A stretch of 49,081 nucleotides of DNA from an uncultured Bacteroidota bacterium (lineage in GTDB: Bacteria; Bacteroidota; Bacteroidia; Flavobacteriales; Flavobacteriaceae): positions 1 through 49,081 of the forward strand of contig CACHZY010000013.1 in the NCBI GenBank assembly GCA_902584445.1. Direction: 5' to 3'. This document shows, piece after piece, positions 9,538 to 17,893 of this stretch. The stretch's first letter is position 1; each line of letters starts with the position of its first letter. The position numbers and the translations under genes are program-made. The notes beneath the pieces were generated by a model, which did not search any database, was not told the origin of the DNA, and saw nothing but the letters and a program-made list of their open reading frames with translations.

Positions 9538-9909
9538 TTAATAATTCGATGCTATTTTTATATTTTTTGCATCCCCCCATAGTCCTTCGATATTATAGTA
9601 ATCCCTAATTTTTTTTTGAAAAACATGAACTACTACGTTTACATAATCCAATAAAACCCACTCGCAGTTCTTGTTACCTTCGGAATTGTAGGGTTTTTCT
9701 TTTAAAGCCTTACTAACTTTTTTTTTCACTGAACTTACAATTGCATTCACATGGGTGTTAGATCTACCCGTACAAATAATAAAGTAACTTGAGGCCATAT
9801 TATCTATGTCTCTCAAGTCGAATAAACTTATATCAATTCCCTTAACATCATCAATCCCTGATATAATATTTGTAATAAGATCGTCTTCAGAAGACTTCGG
9901 TTTTGCCAT
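9538..9909 (-). CDS. rsfS: Ribosome silencing factor RsfS
   Basis: RsfS (Iojap/RsfA) binds ribosomal protein uL14 and blocks subunit joining when nutrients are short. The 123 residues match the family: an N-terminal KGIDISLFDLRDIDN segment, SSYFIICTGRSNTHVNAI, then CEWVLLDYVNVVVHVFQKKIRDYYNIEGLWGDAK split across the C-terminal half, with the characteristic Y-x-x-x-x-L-W-x-D ending. It is the first gene of the leftward rsfS-ftsH-LUD-cdsA-psd unit and is divergent from birA across 58 bp that contain a good -7 element. Confidence 0.94.
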   Translation of the reverse strand: MAKPKSSEDDLITNIISGIDDVKGIDISLFDLRDIDNMASSYFIICTGRSNTHVNAIVSSVKKKVSKALKEKPYNSEGNKNCEWVLLDYVNVVVHVFQKKIRDYYNIEGLWGDAKNIKIASNY

Positions 9910-9929
9910 TAAAATGGATTAAATTTACA

Positions 9930-9937
9930 CAAATTTA
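9930..9937 (-). promoter_or_regulatory. -7 promoter element for rsfS-ftsH unit
   Basis: On the minus strand the bases read TAAATTTG, an exact TAnnTTTG, 20 bases before the rsfS ATG. It runs directly into GTGTAAATTTA, forming a 7-bp inverted repeat (TAAATTT/AAATTTA) around GTGT. The same ATTTGTGTAAATTTA 15-mer lies before tatA at 20804-20818. Confidence 0.5.
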
Positions 9938-9967
9938 TTACTTTTTAGTTTCATATCGTCTTAATAA

Positions 9968-10705
9968 ATGACCAAATTCAATTTAATCAAACTTGATGCC
10001 ATTGGCTCAACGAATGACTGGTTAAAAAATAAATTCCAATCTGGAAATTGCCATGATGGTGATGTTGTCTGGACTATTAGTCAGACCAAGGGCAGAGGTC
10101 AGCATTCTAATGTTTGGTCATCAGAAAGTCAAAAAAACATAACATTTAGCGTGTTTAAGCGTTTTTCAGGATTAAATTCAGACGAATCTTTTTTAATTAA
10201 TTGTGCAGTTACATTAGCAATTATTGAGACATTGGAAAAATTTAAAATCCCCAATTTAAAAATTAAATGGCCAAACGACATTTTGTCAGCTAATAAAAAA
10301 ATAGGTGGAGTTTTAATTGAAAACATTATCAAAGGAAAGAAGTTAAATGCATCTATAACCGGAATAGGAATTAATGTTAACCAAAAATCTTTTATCAAGT
10401 TACCTTCTGCTGGTTCAATGTTTCTTCAAACAAATAAGAAATATGACTTAAAAAAAGTCTTTGAGGAATTACTCGACACGCTTGATCTTTTTTTTGACTT
10501 GCTCAAAAAGCCAGATAAAATAAACTTATTATCTAGTTTTGAAAAATTATTGTACAAAAAAGGGGAGTGGTGTCAATTTAAAGCTGATGGTTTTAAATTC
10601 TTTGGAAGAATAATAGGTGTTAGCGATCATGGTTTGTTGATGATAGAAAAAAAATCCAAAAAAGTTATACAATATTCAAACGGTGGAGTTGAAATGATTT
10701 ACTGA
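9968..10705 (+). CDS. birA: Biotin--[acetyl-CoA-carboxylase] ligase BirA
   Basis: BirA activates biotin with ATP and attaches it to the carrier domain of acetyl-CoA carboxylase. The 245 residues carry the catalytic core: GSTNDWLK, the biotinyl-AMP loop as TKGRGQHSNVWSSE (GRGR-type loop with Q in the fourth place), LKIKWPNDI and KIGGVLIE, then the small C-terminal beta domain. There is no N-terminal helix-turn-helix, so it is the monofunctional ligase without repressor activity. Its last seven bases overlap the convergent pyrE gene. Confidence 0.94.
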   Translation: MTKFNLIKLDAIGSTNDWLKNKFQSGNCHDGDVVWTISQTKGRGQHSNVWSSESQKNITFSVFKRFSGLNSDESFLINCAVTLAIIETLEKFKIPNLKIKWPNDILSANKKIGGVLIENIIKGKKLNASITGIGINVNQKSFIKLPSAGSMFLQTNKKYDLKKVFEELLDTLDLFFDLLKKPDKINLLSSFEKLLYKKGEWCQFKADGFKFFGRIIGVSDHGLLMIEKKSKKVIQYSNGGVEMIY

Positions 10706-11346
10706 TTAGTATTCCATTTTGTGGGATTAGATCGCCAAGATTGTAAAATCTCCATGTCCTCTTGTTTAATATAGTCAGAGCTTACCGCCTCTTTGATAAG
10801 GTGGTCATAGTCACTCAATGTGTTCAGTGGAACAGCGGCGCTTGAAAAGTTTTGATTGGAGATTTCAAAGTTGTAAGTAAATAAAGCTAACATTCCCAGT
10901 ACTTCTGCACCTGCATCCTGAAGTGCCTTAACAGCCCCTAGACTGCTTTTTCCCGTAGATATAAGATCTTCTATAACCAATACTTTAGCACCAATTTCAA
11001 ATTTACCTTCAATTTGGTTTTTCCTTCCATGAGATTTTGGTTCTGGCCTTACATAGAGAAAGGGGAGTCCCATCGCTTGTGCAACTAATACACCAATACC
11101 AATTGCTCCAGTTGCTACTCCAGCTATAACAAATTTCTCCCCATAAATCATCCGAGCTTGATCCACAAGTTGATCACATAGATGGTTTCTCACTTCGGGG
11201 AAGGATAAAGCAATTCTATTATCACAATATATTGGTGATTTCCAACCACTAGCCCATTGAAATGGATTTTTAGGATTCAATTTAATTGCATTTATTTGCA
11301 ATAAATATCTAGCAGTTTCAAAGGCTATTTTTTGGTCAAGTATCAT
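10699..11346 (-). CDS. pyrE: Orotate phosphoribosyltransferase
   Basis: PyrE makes orotidine 5'-phosphate from orotate and PRPP in pyrimidine synthesis. The 215 residues show the WASGWKSPIYCDNR substrate segment, the flexible catalytic loop (RPEPKSHGRKNQIEG) and the PRPP-binding loop VLVIEDLISTGKSS. The frame is open further upstream, but the first peptide that fits the family is MILDQKIAFETARYLL, so the ATG at 11346 is chosen. Only six bases separate this ATG from the ATG of the divergent Nudix gene, so its promoter must lie inside the Nudix coding region. Confidence 0.95.
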   Translation of the reverse strand: MILDQKIAFETARYLLQINAIKLNPKNPFQWASGWKSPIYCDNRIALSFPEVRNHLCDQLVDQARMIYGEKFVIAGVATGAIGIGVLVAQAMGLPFLYVRPEPKSHGRKNQIEGKFEIGAKVLVIEDLISTGKSSLGAVKALQDAGAEVLGMLALFTYNFEISNQNFSSAAVPLNTLSDYDHLIKEAVSSDYIKQEDMEILQSWRSNPTKWNTNQ

Positions 11347-11349
11347 ACA

Positions 11350-11357
11350 CAAATGTA
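11350..11357 (-). promoter_or_regulatory. -7 promoter element abutting pyrE start
   Basis: On the minus strand TACATTTG (exact TAnnTTTG) is followed by TGT and then the pyrE ATG. If used, transcription would begin at or next to the start codon, giving a leaderless message. The element overlaps the Nudix start codon on the other strand. Confidence 0.4.
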
Positions 11358-11952
11358 TAAAGTTTTTTTCAATAGAAAATTTATAGAATTCACTAATGAA
11401 ATTGTGGCTCACGATGACACAAATCCATTCTTTTACATCAAATTCAGCAATGCAAAATTGATAGTAACTGCCCTTAAATCAAAGAAGGTCAAGGGAGTTT
11501 ATTTGTACCATCCTAATAAGAAAAAGTTGTGGGAACATTTCTTAAAACGCTTTCCACTGATTCAGGCAGCAGGCGGGGTAGTTCAACATGCTAACAGTAA
11601 AATTTTATTTATTTACAGGAATAATAAGTGGGATATGCCCAAAGGAAGAGTTGAAAAAAATGAGACAATTACTGATGGAGCGTTAAGAGAGGTGATGGAG
11701 GAGACTGGTGTAAGGGATTTAATTTTAAAAAAACCACTTTCCATTACCTATCATATATTTTCTAGAAATGGTAAGTACAAGCTCAAAAAAACTTATTGGT
11801 ATTTGATGTATACCAACTACAAGGGTCCATTAATTCCGCAGGTTGAGGAAGGAATTTTACAGGCAGTATGGAGAACACCAGATCAAGTCCCTGAAATGAT
11901 GAAAAACGCCTATGAAAACATCAAAATTTTGATTGAGGATTTAGCGTTATAA
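11353..11952 (+). CDS. Nudix hydrolase
   Basis: A 199-residue protein: an N-terminal region of about 75 residues of unknown role, then a Nudix domain with a perfect Nudix box, G-x5-E-x7-REVMEETGV (GRVEKNETITDGALREVMEE). Such enzymes cleave nucleoside diphosphates linked to another group; the substrate cannot be read. The KWDMPKGRVEKNE context is typical. The start MYKVFFNRKFIEF at 11353 is chosen over an upstream TTG because it matches how this family begins. It is divergent from pyrE with six bases between start codons and ends six bases before the convergent coaD stop. Confidence 0.88.
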   Translation: MYKVFFNRKFIEFTNEIVAHDDTNPFFYIKFSNAKLIVTALKSKKVKGVYLYHPNKKKLWEHFLKRFPLIQAAGGVVQHANSKILFIYRNNKWDMPKGRVEKNETITDGALREVMEETGVRDLILKKPLSITYHIFSRNGKYKLKKTYWYLMYTNYKGPLIPQVEEGILQAVWRTPDQVPEMMKNAYENIKILIEDLAL

Positions 11953-11958
11953 TTAAGT

Positions 11959-12411
11959 TTATATTTTAACGGCTCTAGGGACCAGTTTAGTGTAATTTCC
12001 TTGATTTGAAATAACCTCTCTAACAATACTACTACTTATAAAAGATGTTTTAGCTGCTGTAAGTAGAAAAACTGTTTCGATTCCAGATAAACTTCTATTA
12101 GTGTGAGCAATTGCTTTTTCAAACTCAAAATCAGCAGTATTTCTAAGTCCACGAATTATAAAATCGGCATTTGATTTTTTACAGAATTCAATTGTCAGTC
12201 CTTCGTAGCTGGTTACAGAAATAGATTTTTTTTCCGTAAAGGTGTCTTCAATGAATTTCATTCGTTGCGTAAGGGTAAACATGTATTTTTTATCCGAATT
12301 AGTACCCACTGCGATAATAATTTCATCAAAAAGAGAAATACTTCTTTCGACAATGTCTTGATGACCAAGCGTAATAGGGTCAAAGGAGCCTGGAAAAATT
12401 GCGCGTCTCAT
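11959..12411 (-). CDS. coaD: Phosphopantetheine adenylyltransferase
   Basis: CoaD adenylates 4'-phosphopantetheine to dephospho-CoA, the penultimate step of coenzyme A synthesis. The 150 residues carry FPGSFDPITLGHQDIV with the T/HxGH nucleotidyltransferase motif, FIIRGLRNTADFEFE, and the ISSSIVR signature near the C-terminus. All are intact. It lies nine bases downstream of ddl on the same strand. Confidence 0.97.
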   Translation of the reverse strand: MRRAIFPGSFDPITLGHQDIVERSISLFDEIIIAVGTNSDKKYMFTLTQRMKFIEDTFTEKKSISVTSYEGLTIEFCKKSNADFIIRGLRNTADFEFEKAIAHTNRSLSGIETVFLLTAAKTSFISSSIVREVISNQGNYTKLVPRAVKI

Positions 12412-12420
12412 GATTCAAAA

Positions 12421-13407
12421 TTAATTGTTTTTTTTCAATGCTTGTTCCAGTAGCTGATCAAAAAAATCTGTTAAGGTTATTCCAGCAGCTTTAAGTTGTT
12501 GAGGAATTAAACTGACGGCCGTCAGTCCAGGCACCGTATTTATTTCTAGAAGGTGGGGATTGCCATCAACCAATATAAACTCACTTCTACAGATTCCCTT
12601 AAGTTCCAGTTTTACGTAAAGTTTCTCAACAATTTGATTAACTTTTTTTATCACTTTAGAATCAAGTTTTGCAGGGGTTATTTCTTCAGATTTACCTTCG
12701 TATTTGGCTTGGTAATCAAAAAAATCATTTTTGGATATGATTTCCGTTGCTGGCAGAACAATTACTTTGTCGTTTTTGGTGTATACTCCTACCGAGATTT
12801 CAGATCCCTCAAGGGCTGATTCGATAATCAGTTCGGAATCCTCTTTCAATGCTGAAACAATCCCCTCCTTTAAGTCTTTTTTCTTATAAACTTTAATGAT
12901 TCCAAAACTACTCCCAGATCGATTTGGTTTAACAAAACATGGAAGTCCTACAATATTTAAAATTAATTCTTCATCAAATTGATCTCCATGGTTAAAGTGA
13001 AAAGACTTAGCTACAGAAACCCCTGTTTTTTTAACTAACTCTAGGCACTTTCTTTTATCGAAAGTAAGTTCTGCGGCAAAGAAGTCACAACTGGTCTGAG
13101 GAATATTTTGTGATTTCAAAGTAGCTGCCAATTCTCCATTCTCTCCTGGAATGCCGTGGACAGCATTGAAAATGACATCAAACCGAAGGGTTTTGCCATT
13201 GATATTAAAATTGAAATTAGTTTTATCTAATTGGAATTCATGGTTATTTTGATCCAGAACGGTCCATTGATTTTTATTAATTAATAGTCGGTAAACTTCC
13301 CATTTTTCTGAGCTAAGGGTTTGGTAAACATTATTGCCACTTTCAAGTGAGATTGATCTTTCCGAAGCATAACCTCCCATTGCAATACCGACTACTATTT
13401 TATGCAT
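12421..13407 (-). CDS. ddl: D-alanine--D-alanine ligase
   Basis: Ddl joins two D-alanines for the peptidoglycan stem peptide. The 328 residues form the ATP-grasp layout: MGGYASERSISLESG near the N-terminus, VHGIPGENG, the ATP-binding FVKPNRSGSSFGI, and the C-terminal LLEINTVPGLTAVSLIPQQ. The frame is open to 13479, but MHKIVVGIAMGGYASERS at 13407 is the family-like start and sits 14 bases after an excellent promoter element. It is probably transcribed with coaD. Confidence 0.97.
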   Translation of the reverse strand: MHKIVVGIAMGGYASERSISLESGNNVYQTLSSEKWEVYRLLINKNQWTVLDQNNHEFQLDKTNFNFNINGKTLRFDVIFNAVHGIPGENGELAATLKSQNIPQTSCDFFAAELTFDKRKCLELVKKTGVSVAKSFHFNHGDQFDEELILNIVGLPCFVKPNRSGSSFGIIKVYKKKDLKEGIVSALKEDSELIIESALEGSEISVGVYTKNDKVIVLPATEIISKNDFFDYQAKYEGKSEEITPAKLDSKVIKKVNQIVEKLYVKLELKGICRSEFILVDGNPHLLEINTVPGLTAVSLIPQQLKAAGITLTDFFDQLLEQALKKNN

Positions 13408-13421
13408 TAATAAGCTTTTAA

Positions 13422-13450
13422 CAAAGGTATTGCATTTAATATTAATCCAA
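13422..13450 (-). promoter_or_regulatory. Promoter of ddl-coaD
   Basis: This is the best promoter match in the window. On the minus strand TACCTTTG (13422-13429) is an exact -7 TAnnTTTG, and a TTG (13448-13450) within TTTTGG lies 18 bases upstream as the -33 element. The -7 box ends 14 bases before the ddl ATG. Confidence 0.65.
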
Positions 13451-13466
13451 AAGCCGAGTGATTTAT

Positions 13467-13474
13467 TATCTTTG
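13467..13474 (+). promoter_or_regulatory. -7 promoter element for PASTA-rluD
   Basis: TATCTTTG is an exact TAnnTTTG, 12 bases before the ATG of the PASTA gene. Its likely upstream region overlaps the divergent ddl promoter in a 79-bp spacer, so the two directions may compete for RNA polymerase. Confidence 0.5.
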
Positions 13475-13486
13475 ATCACATTTTAA

Positions 13487-14044
13487 ATGATGAATTTTTT
13501 CAGATTCTTTTTCAGTTTAGCTTTTATCAGGCAGATTATTCTTTCAATCTTTGTATTGGTTCTGTTTATCTATATAGTGCTTTTGTTACTTAAGGTAATT
13601 ACTTATCACAACGACATGCAGAAAGTTCCTAATCTTAAAGGTATTTCTATCATTAAGCTGCAGGAAATCATAAAGGCTAAAAATTTAAGATTTGAGATTA
13701 TTGATTCTTCAAAGTTTACTTCTAAATTTAAACCATTAAGTGTAATTGAGCACCTTCCCTCCGCAGGTCAGTTGGTTAAAAAAAATCGTAAAATATATGT
13801 GACTTTAAATCCCTCAGGATATCGTAGGATCAGTGTTCCAAATGTTGTTCAAATCACTCGAAGAAATGCTGAGGTAAAACTAAAATCAGTGGGTTTCTCA
13901 ATTGGGGATATATCATACGAGAACAATATAGGGAGGGATATGGTATTAGAAATTAGATATCTGGGGGAGCCAATAGAACCTGGAACATTATTACAAAAAA
14001 CAACTAAAATAGATCTAGTTTTGGGCAATGGAAAAAGAAAATAA
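13487..14044 (+). CDS. PASTA domain membrane protein
   Basis: A 185-residue bitopic protein. A hydrophobic helix at about residues 16-38 is followed by two PASTA repeats, one starting at QKVPNLKGISIIKLQEII and a second at ISVPNVVQITRRNAEVKLK. PASTA domains bind peptidoglycan fragments or beta-lactams in other proteins; here there is no kinase or penicillin-binding domain, so it is a stand-alone envelope protein. Its place between ddl and rluD supports a cell-wall link (inference). Its last 17 bases overlap rluD. Confidence 0.85.
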   Translation: MMNFFRFFFSLAFIRQIILSIFVLVLFIYIVLLLLKVITYHNDMQKVPNLKGISIIKLQEIIKAKNLRFEIIDSSKFTSKFKPLSVIEHLPSAGQLVKKNRKIYVTLNPSGYRRISVPNVVQITRRNAEVKLKSVGFSIGDISYENNIGRDMVLEIRYLGEPIEPGTLLQKTTKIDLVLGNGKRK

Positions 14045-15068
14045 TATTCCTTTAACCTCTGAGGCCCTTGAAGGTCAACTTTATGAACACTTTTCGTTTA
14101 AAGCTGATCAAGGACAGGAACCTCTCAGAGTTGATAAGTTTTTGATTAATCGCATAGAAAATGCTACAAGAAGTAAAATTCAGCAGGCAGCAAAATTAGG
14201 TGCCATTCAAGTGGACGGTAAGACTATTAAGTCAAATTATAAAGTTAAAGGGGGTGACAATATTAAAGTTTTACTTTCCTACCCACCTCACGAAAACCTT
14301 TTAGTTCCAGAGGATTTACCTATTGAAATCTTTTATGAAGATCAGGATGTTATAGTAGTTAATAAAGCTGCTGGTATGGTAGTTCATCCAGGGCATGGGA
14401 ATTACTCAGGTACATTAATTAACGGTTTACTTTATCATTTTGAAAAACTTCCATTAAATTCAAATAATCGCCCTGGTTTAGTTCATCGAATTGATAAGGA
14501 TACTAGTGGTTTACTTGTCATTGCAAAAACAGATGAATCAATGGTCAATTTGGCTAAGCAATTTCATGATAAAATTTCGTCTAGAAAATATGTTGCTTTA
14601 GTTTGGGGTGAAATTAAAGAAGATGAGGGTACAATTGAAGGTCATATTGGACGTAACCCGAAGAACCGTCTTCAAATGTCTGTATTTCCAGATGGAAGTT
14701 TCGGTAAGGCTGCAATCACTCACTATAGGATTATTGAAAGGTTGGGGTATGTTACTTTAGTCGAGTGTAGCCTTGAAACTGGTCGCACTCACCAGATTAG
14801 AGTCCATATGAAACACATAGGACATACTTTGTTTAATGATGCTCGCTATGGCGGTGATAGAATACTAAAGGGAACTACCTTTACTAAGTACAATCAGTTT
14901 GTTCAAAATTGTTTTTCCAGTTTACCTCGTCAAGCATTACATGCGAAAACTCTTGGGTTTAATCACCCTAAAACAAATCGATGGATGGATTTTGACTCCC
15001 CAATACCAAAAGATATTCAAACTACCCTTGAGCGATGGAGAAACTACTCTAAACATAAGTATAATTGA
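14028..15068 (+). CDS. RluA/RluD-family pseudouridine synthase
   Basis: A 346-residue enzyme that converts uridine to pseudouridine in RNA, most likely 23S rRNA as for RluD. An N-terminal S4 RNA-binding domain (LRVDKFLINRIENATRSKIQ) precedes the catalytic domain with RPGLVHRIDKDTSGLLVIAK, holding the catalytic aspartate in HRIDKDTSG, and LETGRTHQIRVHMKHIGH. The RluD assignment is by architecture and neighbourhood; RluA or RluC specificity cannot be excluded. It overlaps the PASTA gene by 17 bases. Confidence 0.9.
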   Translation: MEKENNIPLTSEALEGQLYEHFSFKADQGQEPLRVDKFLINRIENATRSKIQQAAKLGAIQVDGKTIKSNYKVKGGDNIKVLLSYPPHENLLVPEDLPIEIFYEDQDVIVVNKAAGMVVHPGHGNYSGTLINGLLYHFEKLPLNSNNRPGLVHRIDKDTSGLLVIAKTDESMVNLAKQFHDKISSRKYVALVWGEIKEDEGTIEGHIGRNPKNRLQMSVFPDGSFGKAAITHYRIIERLGYVTLVECSLETGRTHQIRVHMKHIGHTLFNDARYGGDRILKGTTFTKYNQFVQNCFSSLPRQALHAKTLGFNHPKTNRWMDFDSPIPKDIQTTLERWRNYSKHKYN

Positions 15069-15122
15069 TATCTCAATAAATTATGATAATTCAATAGAAT
15101 TTTTTTTCCCCAAAAATCATCA

Positions 15123-15130
15123 TAAATTTG
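15123..15130 (+). promoter_or_regulatory. -7 promoter element for yaaA
   Basis: TAAATTTG matches TAnnTTTG exactly and ends 14 bases before the yaaA ATG, the same spacing as at ddl, tatA and gcvP. No -33 TTG is seen. Confidence 0.45.
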
Positions 15131-15144
15131 AAAAAAAGTGAATT

Positions 15145-15906
15145 ATGAAAATGGTTATATCCCCTGCCAAATCTCTCAATTTTGATTCTGACTTGCCTAT
15201 AGATAAAAACTCTAAACCTTTTTTTTTAGCTGAAGCTAAACGAATTAATAAATTGTTGAGGGAAAAATCCCCTACAGAATTGTCAGAATTGATGAAAATT
15301 TCCGATAAGTTGGCTAGTTTGAACTGGGAAAGAAATCAAAACTTTACAACTCCTTTTAATCCAGATAACGCCCGACCAGCTATTTACGCTTTCGATGGAG
15401 ATGTATACTCTGGTTTGGATGTATATTCCCTTTCTGAAGATAAAATCAGCGCTATGCAAAATAGTCTTAGAATTCTTTCGGGATTATATGGTATTTTAAA
15501 ACCACTAGATTTAATTCAGCCTTACCGATTGGAGATGGGTACAAAGTTTTCTATTGAATCTAAAAATAACCTTTACGAGTTTTGGAAGGATAAAGTCACA
15601 GATTTTCTTAATGAAGAATTAGTTGAGGGAGAGCTTTTTGTTAATTTAGCTAGTAACGAATATTTCTCATCAATCAATTCCAAGCTTTTAAATACCAACG
15701 TAATTACACCACAGTTCAAAGATTTTAAAAATGGTAAATTGAAGATGATTTCGTTCTATGCTAAGAAGGCTAGAGGAATGATGGTGCGTTATTTGCTAGA
15801 ATTAGGTGAAGTAACTAAAGAAGACTTATTAGGGTTTAATTATGGGGGGTATGCTTACAGTGAAGAAAATACAACATCATCGTTTGCTCCTGTATTCATC
15901 CGTTAA
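15145..15906 (+). CDS. yaaA: Peroxide stress protein YaaA
   Basis: A 253-residue member of the YaaA/DUF328 family. The N-terminal ISPAKSLNF, the central YAFDGDVYSGLDVYS, the RILSGLYGILKPLDLIQPYRLEMGTK segment in two parts, and VNLASNEYFSSI are all family hallmarks. In E. coli YaaA lowers free intracellular iron and protects DNA during hydrogen peroxide stress; it has a DNA-binding fold. It ends one base before the convergent M15 peptidase stop codon. Confidence 0.95.
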   Translation: MKMVISPAKSLNFDSDLPIDKNSKPFFLAEAKRINKLLREKSPTELSELMKISDKLASLNWERNQNFTTPFNPDNARPAIYAFDGDVYSGLDVYSLSEDKISAMQNSLRILSGLYGILKPLDLIQPYRLEMGTKFSIESKNNLYEFWKDKVTDFLNEELVEGELFVNLASNEYFSSINSKLLNTNVITPQFKDFKNGKLKMISFYAKKARGMMVRYLLELGEVTKEDLLGFNYGGYAYSEENTTSSFAPVFIR

Positions 15907-15907
15907 T

Positions 15908-16627
15908 TTATAATAAAGCCTTATCTATTCCTAATATATGTGTGTTGAGGTAGCTTCTGATGAATTTTGAATCCAATAAATCCGCACCCAATAGATCACG
16001 ATCCTTTATCAATGAGATAGCATTTAAATCTAAATATGCATTCAGCATCGGTATAGATTTTTCTGCATAACTGTAATGCCATGGTTCATAATTAAAACCC
16101 TTTCTCTCAGGATCTTGATTATAAGGTTTTAGAAAACCAAATTTTTCAGCGTTTGTCTCCATCCACTTTCTAAGTTTGTTGAAAGGACCACTTCCGTAGA
16201 ATTTTTTTGTAACTAACAAATCACCTTTATCTCTATGGGATCCATCAATAATATCAATATCTGTTCCCCAATGATGTCTGGAAGTACCAGGTATGGTGGA
16301 GTATTTAATGATTTGATCAATAATGGCTAGGTTTTTAAACCCTTGTTTTTCAAACCGAACAAATTTACTATTCCAAATACTTTTTTGTCGGTCATAAGAA
16401 CGATATGCGGAGACAACTTTGATTTCTATTCCATCATTTTTTGCAGCCTGAGTCATTTTTTCTAGCGCAACCTTTACCTCGGGTAAAATGGAAAAGCTTG
16501 AGCCTACCAGTTTTGGACTTCCTTTTCCTATAAGAATTAAAGGGTCGTAATTTTTAAATGGTTTCATAGAGGTATTGGATAAAGCTATAATTCCTAAAGT
16601 AGTTCTTAAAAATTCGGATCGGTTCAT
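15908..16627 (-). CDS. M15-family (VanY/DdcY-like) D-alanyl-D-alanine carboxypeptidase
   Basis: A 239-residue zinc peptidase of the M15B type, expected to trim peptidoglycan stem peptides outside the cytoplasm. The zinc ligands are visible in SRHHWGTDIDI (His118, Asp125) and EPWHYSY (His184), with the catalytic Glu181; SAYRSYDRQ near 73-81 is the usual substrate-binding segment. The N-terminus (NRSEFLRTTLGIIALS) is weakly signal-like and somewhat Tat-like, but lacks a clean twin arginine. Its start codon overlaps the GNAT stop by four bases, so the two genes are translationally coupled. Confidence 0.88.
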   Translation of the reverse strand: MNRSEFLRTTLGIIALSNTSMKPFKNYDPLILIGKGSPKLVGSSFSILPEVKVALEKMTQAAKNDGIEIKVVSAYRSYDRQKSIWNSKFVRFEKQGFKNLAIIDQIIKYSTIPGTSRHHWGTDIDIIDGSHRDKGDLLVTKKFYGSGPFNKLRKWMETNAEKFGFLKPYNQDPERKGFNYEPWHYSYAEKSIPMLNAYLDLNAISLIKDRDLLGADLLDSKFIRSYLNTHILGIDKALL

Positions 16628-17067
16628 TCCAAAAGTTTTTTATACATGAATTGATGGACTCCAATGCCCTGAACATTAAAAGTTTTTCCCATAGTCTCAT
16701 AGCCTAAATTTTGATAAAATGATTTAGCACTGATCCTAGCATTTAGCCAGAGTAATTTAATTTCTTTTAATTTAAGTAATCTTTTCTCAATCTCTATCAT
16801 CAATTGTGAACCCAAACCCTTTTTTTGAAATGGATGAAGCGTTGCAATACCTCTTAATCTCATACTCATAAGATTAGGGAAATTCTCACACTTAATAGGT
16901 AAAGCAGATAAAACAGCGATAATTTCTCCATTGAACTCTACACCAAGGTGGAGGCTTGATTCATGATTATCCAATTCAAAGCAACAGTCCTCTATTGGTC
17001 TGTCAGGTCGAAGAACAGGGTGTCTTACAGTAAATGTATCTTTAGCGTTTATACTTTTTATGGTCAT
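16624..17067 (-). CDS. GNAT family N-acetyltransferase
   Basis: A 147-residue acyl-CoA-dependent transferase. The acetyl-CoA-binding motif A is seen as LRGIATLHPFQKKGLGSQLM, and motif B as ARISAKSFYQNLGYETMGK near residues 112-130. The acceptor is unknown. It overlaps the M15 peptidase by four bases (ATGA) and starts eight bases after a -7 promoter element. Confidence 0.88.
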   Translation of the reverse strand: MTIKSINAKDTFTVRHPVLRPDRPIEDCCFELDNHESSLHLGVEFNGEIIAVLSALPIKCENFPNLMSMRLRGIATLHPFQKKGLGSQLMIEIEKRLLKLKEIKLLWLNARISAKSFYQNLGYETMGKTFNVQGIGVHQFMYKKLLE

Positions 17068-17075
17068 ATGCTTTT

Positions 17076-17083
17076 CAAAACTA
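17076..17083 (-). promoter_or_regulatory. -7 promoter element for GNAT-M15 pair
   Basis: On the minus strand TAGTTTTG is an exact TAnnTTTG and ends eight bases before the GNAT ATG, implying a very short leader. No well-placed -33 TTG. Confidence 0.4.
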
Positions 17084-17164
17084 TTAAAATCAATTTATAT
17101 TGGAAATTTAATAAATAAATAACCTTTTAACGACTATCTTCAAATTAGCTTTTATCTTTAGATT

Positions 17165-17887
17165 ATGAAATTTAAACTTTTGATATTCTTTCTTATTTTT
17201 CAAGTGATAGCCTTTGCCCAGGACAGGATACCAATCAAAGGAAGGCTAATCTATCGTAATGTTAATGTCGTAGCTGCCAATGTAGTCAACATTACTGCTC
17301 AAATAAATACTATTACTGATGGGGAGGGGGCATTTGAAATTCCAGTTAAAACTGGAGATGAAGTGGTTTTTTCTTCGGTTCAATACATGATCCGTACAGT
17401 CGAAATAACTCCAGAAATCATTCAAAAAAATAGACTTATTATTACGGTTAATGAGAAAATTAACGCTTTAGAGGAGGTTGTTATCACGCCTGATGATGCT
17501 GAAAAATTTCTTAATTTGAAGGAAGAAGAGTTCAAAGGTTTTGATTATGAAAGGGACAAATCAACTCGTCTAGAAAATACAATAGTCAGACAAGGTCAAC
17601 TAAATAACGGTCTTAACCTAATTAATGTTGCTAAGCTGATAGCAAAAATAGTAAGCAATAAAACTGAAGAAGAAAAAAGAAATTTAAAGCCTAGTGAGGT
17701 ACTCAGTTATGTATTCGATATTTCTTTTTTTAAGAGTGATCTTGAGCTTAGGGATGATCAGATAGTTGGATTTTTAGAACATATAGATGATAATTTACCC
17801 TCTCAAAAATTACTTAACCAAAGTCAGCAGTTTCAGCTCATAGATTATCTTATAATGCAGAGTAAAAAATACCGGAGTAAATTTTAA
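17165..17887 (+). CDS. Secreted carboxypeptidase-regulatory-like domain protein
   Basis: A 240-residue protein with a signal peptide (FKLLIFFLIFQVIAFAQ) and an N-terminal CarboxypepD_reg-like beta sandwich at about residues 22-105 (KGRLIYRNVNVVAANVVNI, then DGEGAFEIPVKTGDEVVFSS and ALEEVVITPD). In TonB-dependent receptors this domain precedes the plug, but no receptor barrel follows here. The second half is charged and helical without a recognised domain. It is followed six bases later by the DUF6702 gene and then the M1 peptidase; the trio looks like a conserved flavobacterial group of exported proteins (partly recall, partly inference). Confidence 0.8.
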   Translation: MKFKLLIFFLIFQVIAFAQDRIPIKGRLIYRNVNVVAANVVNITAQINTITDGEGAFEIPVKTGDEVVFSSVQYMIRTVEITPEIIQKNRLIITVNEKINALEEVVITPDDAEKFLNLKEEEFKGFDYERDKSTRLENTIVRQGQLNNGLNLINVAKLIAKIVSNKTEEEKRNLKPSEVLSYVFDISFFKSDLELRDDQIVGFLEHIDDNLPSQKLLNQSQQFQLIDYLIMQSKKYRSKF

Positions 17888-17893
17888 TGTTGC

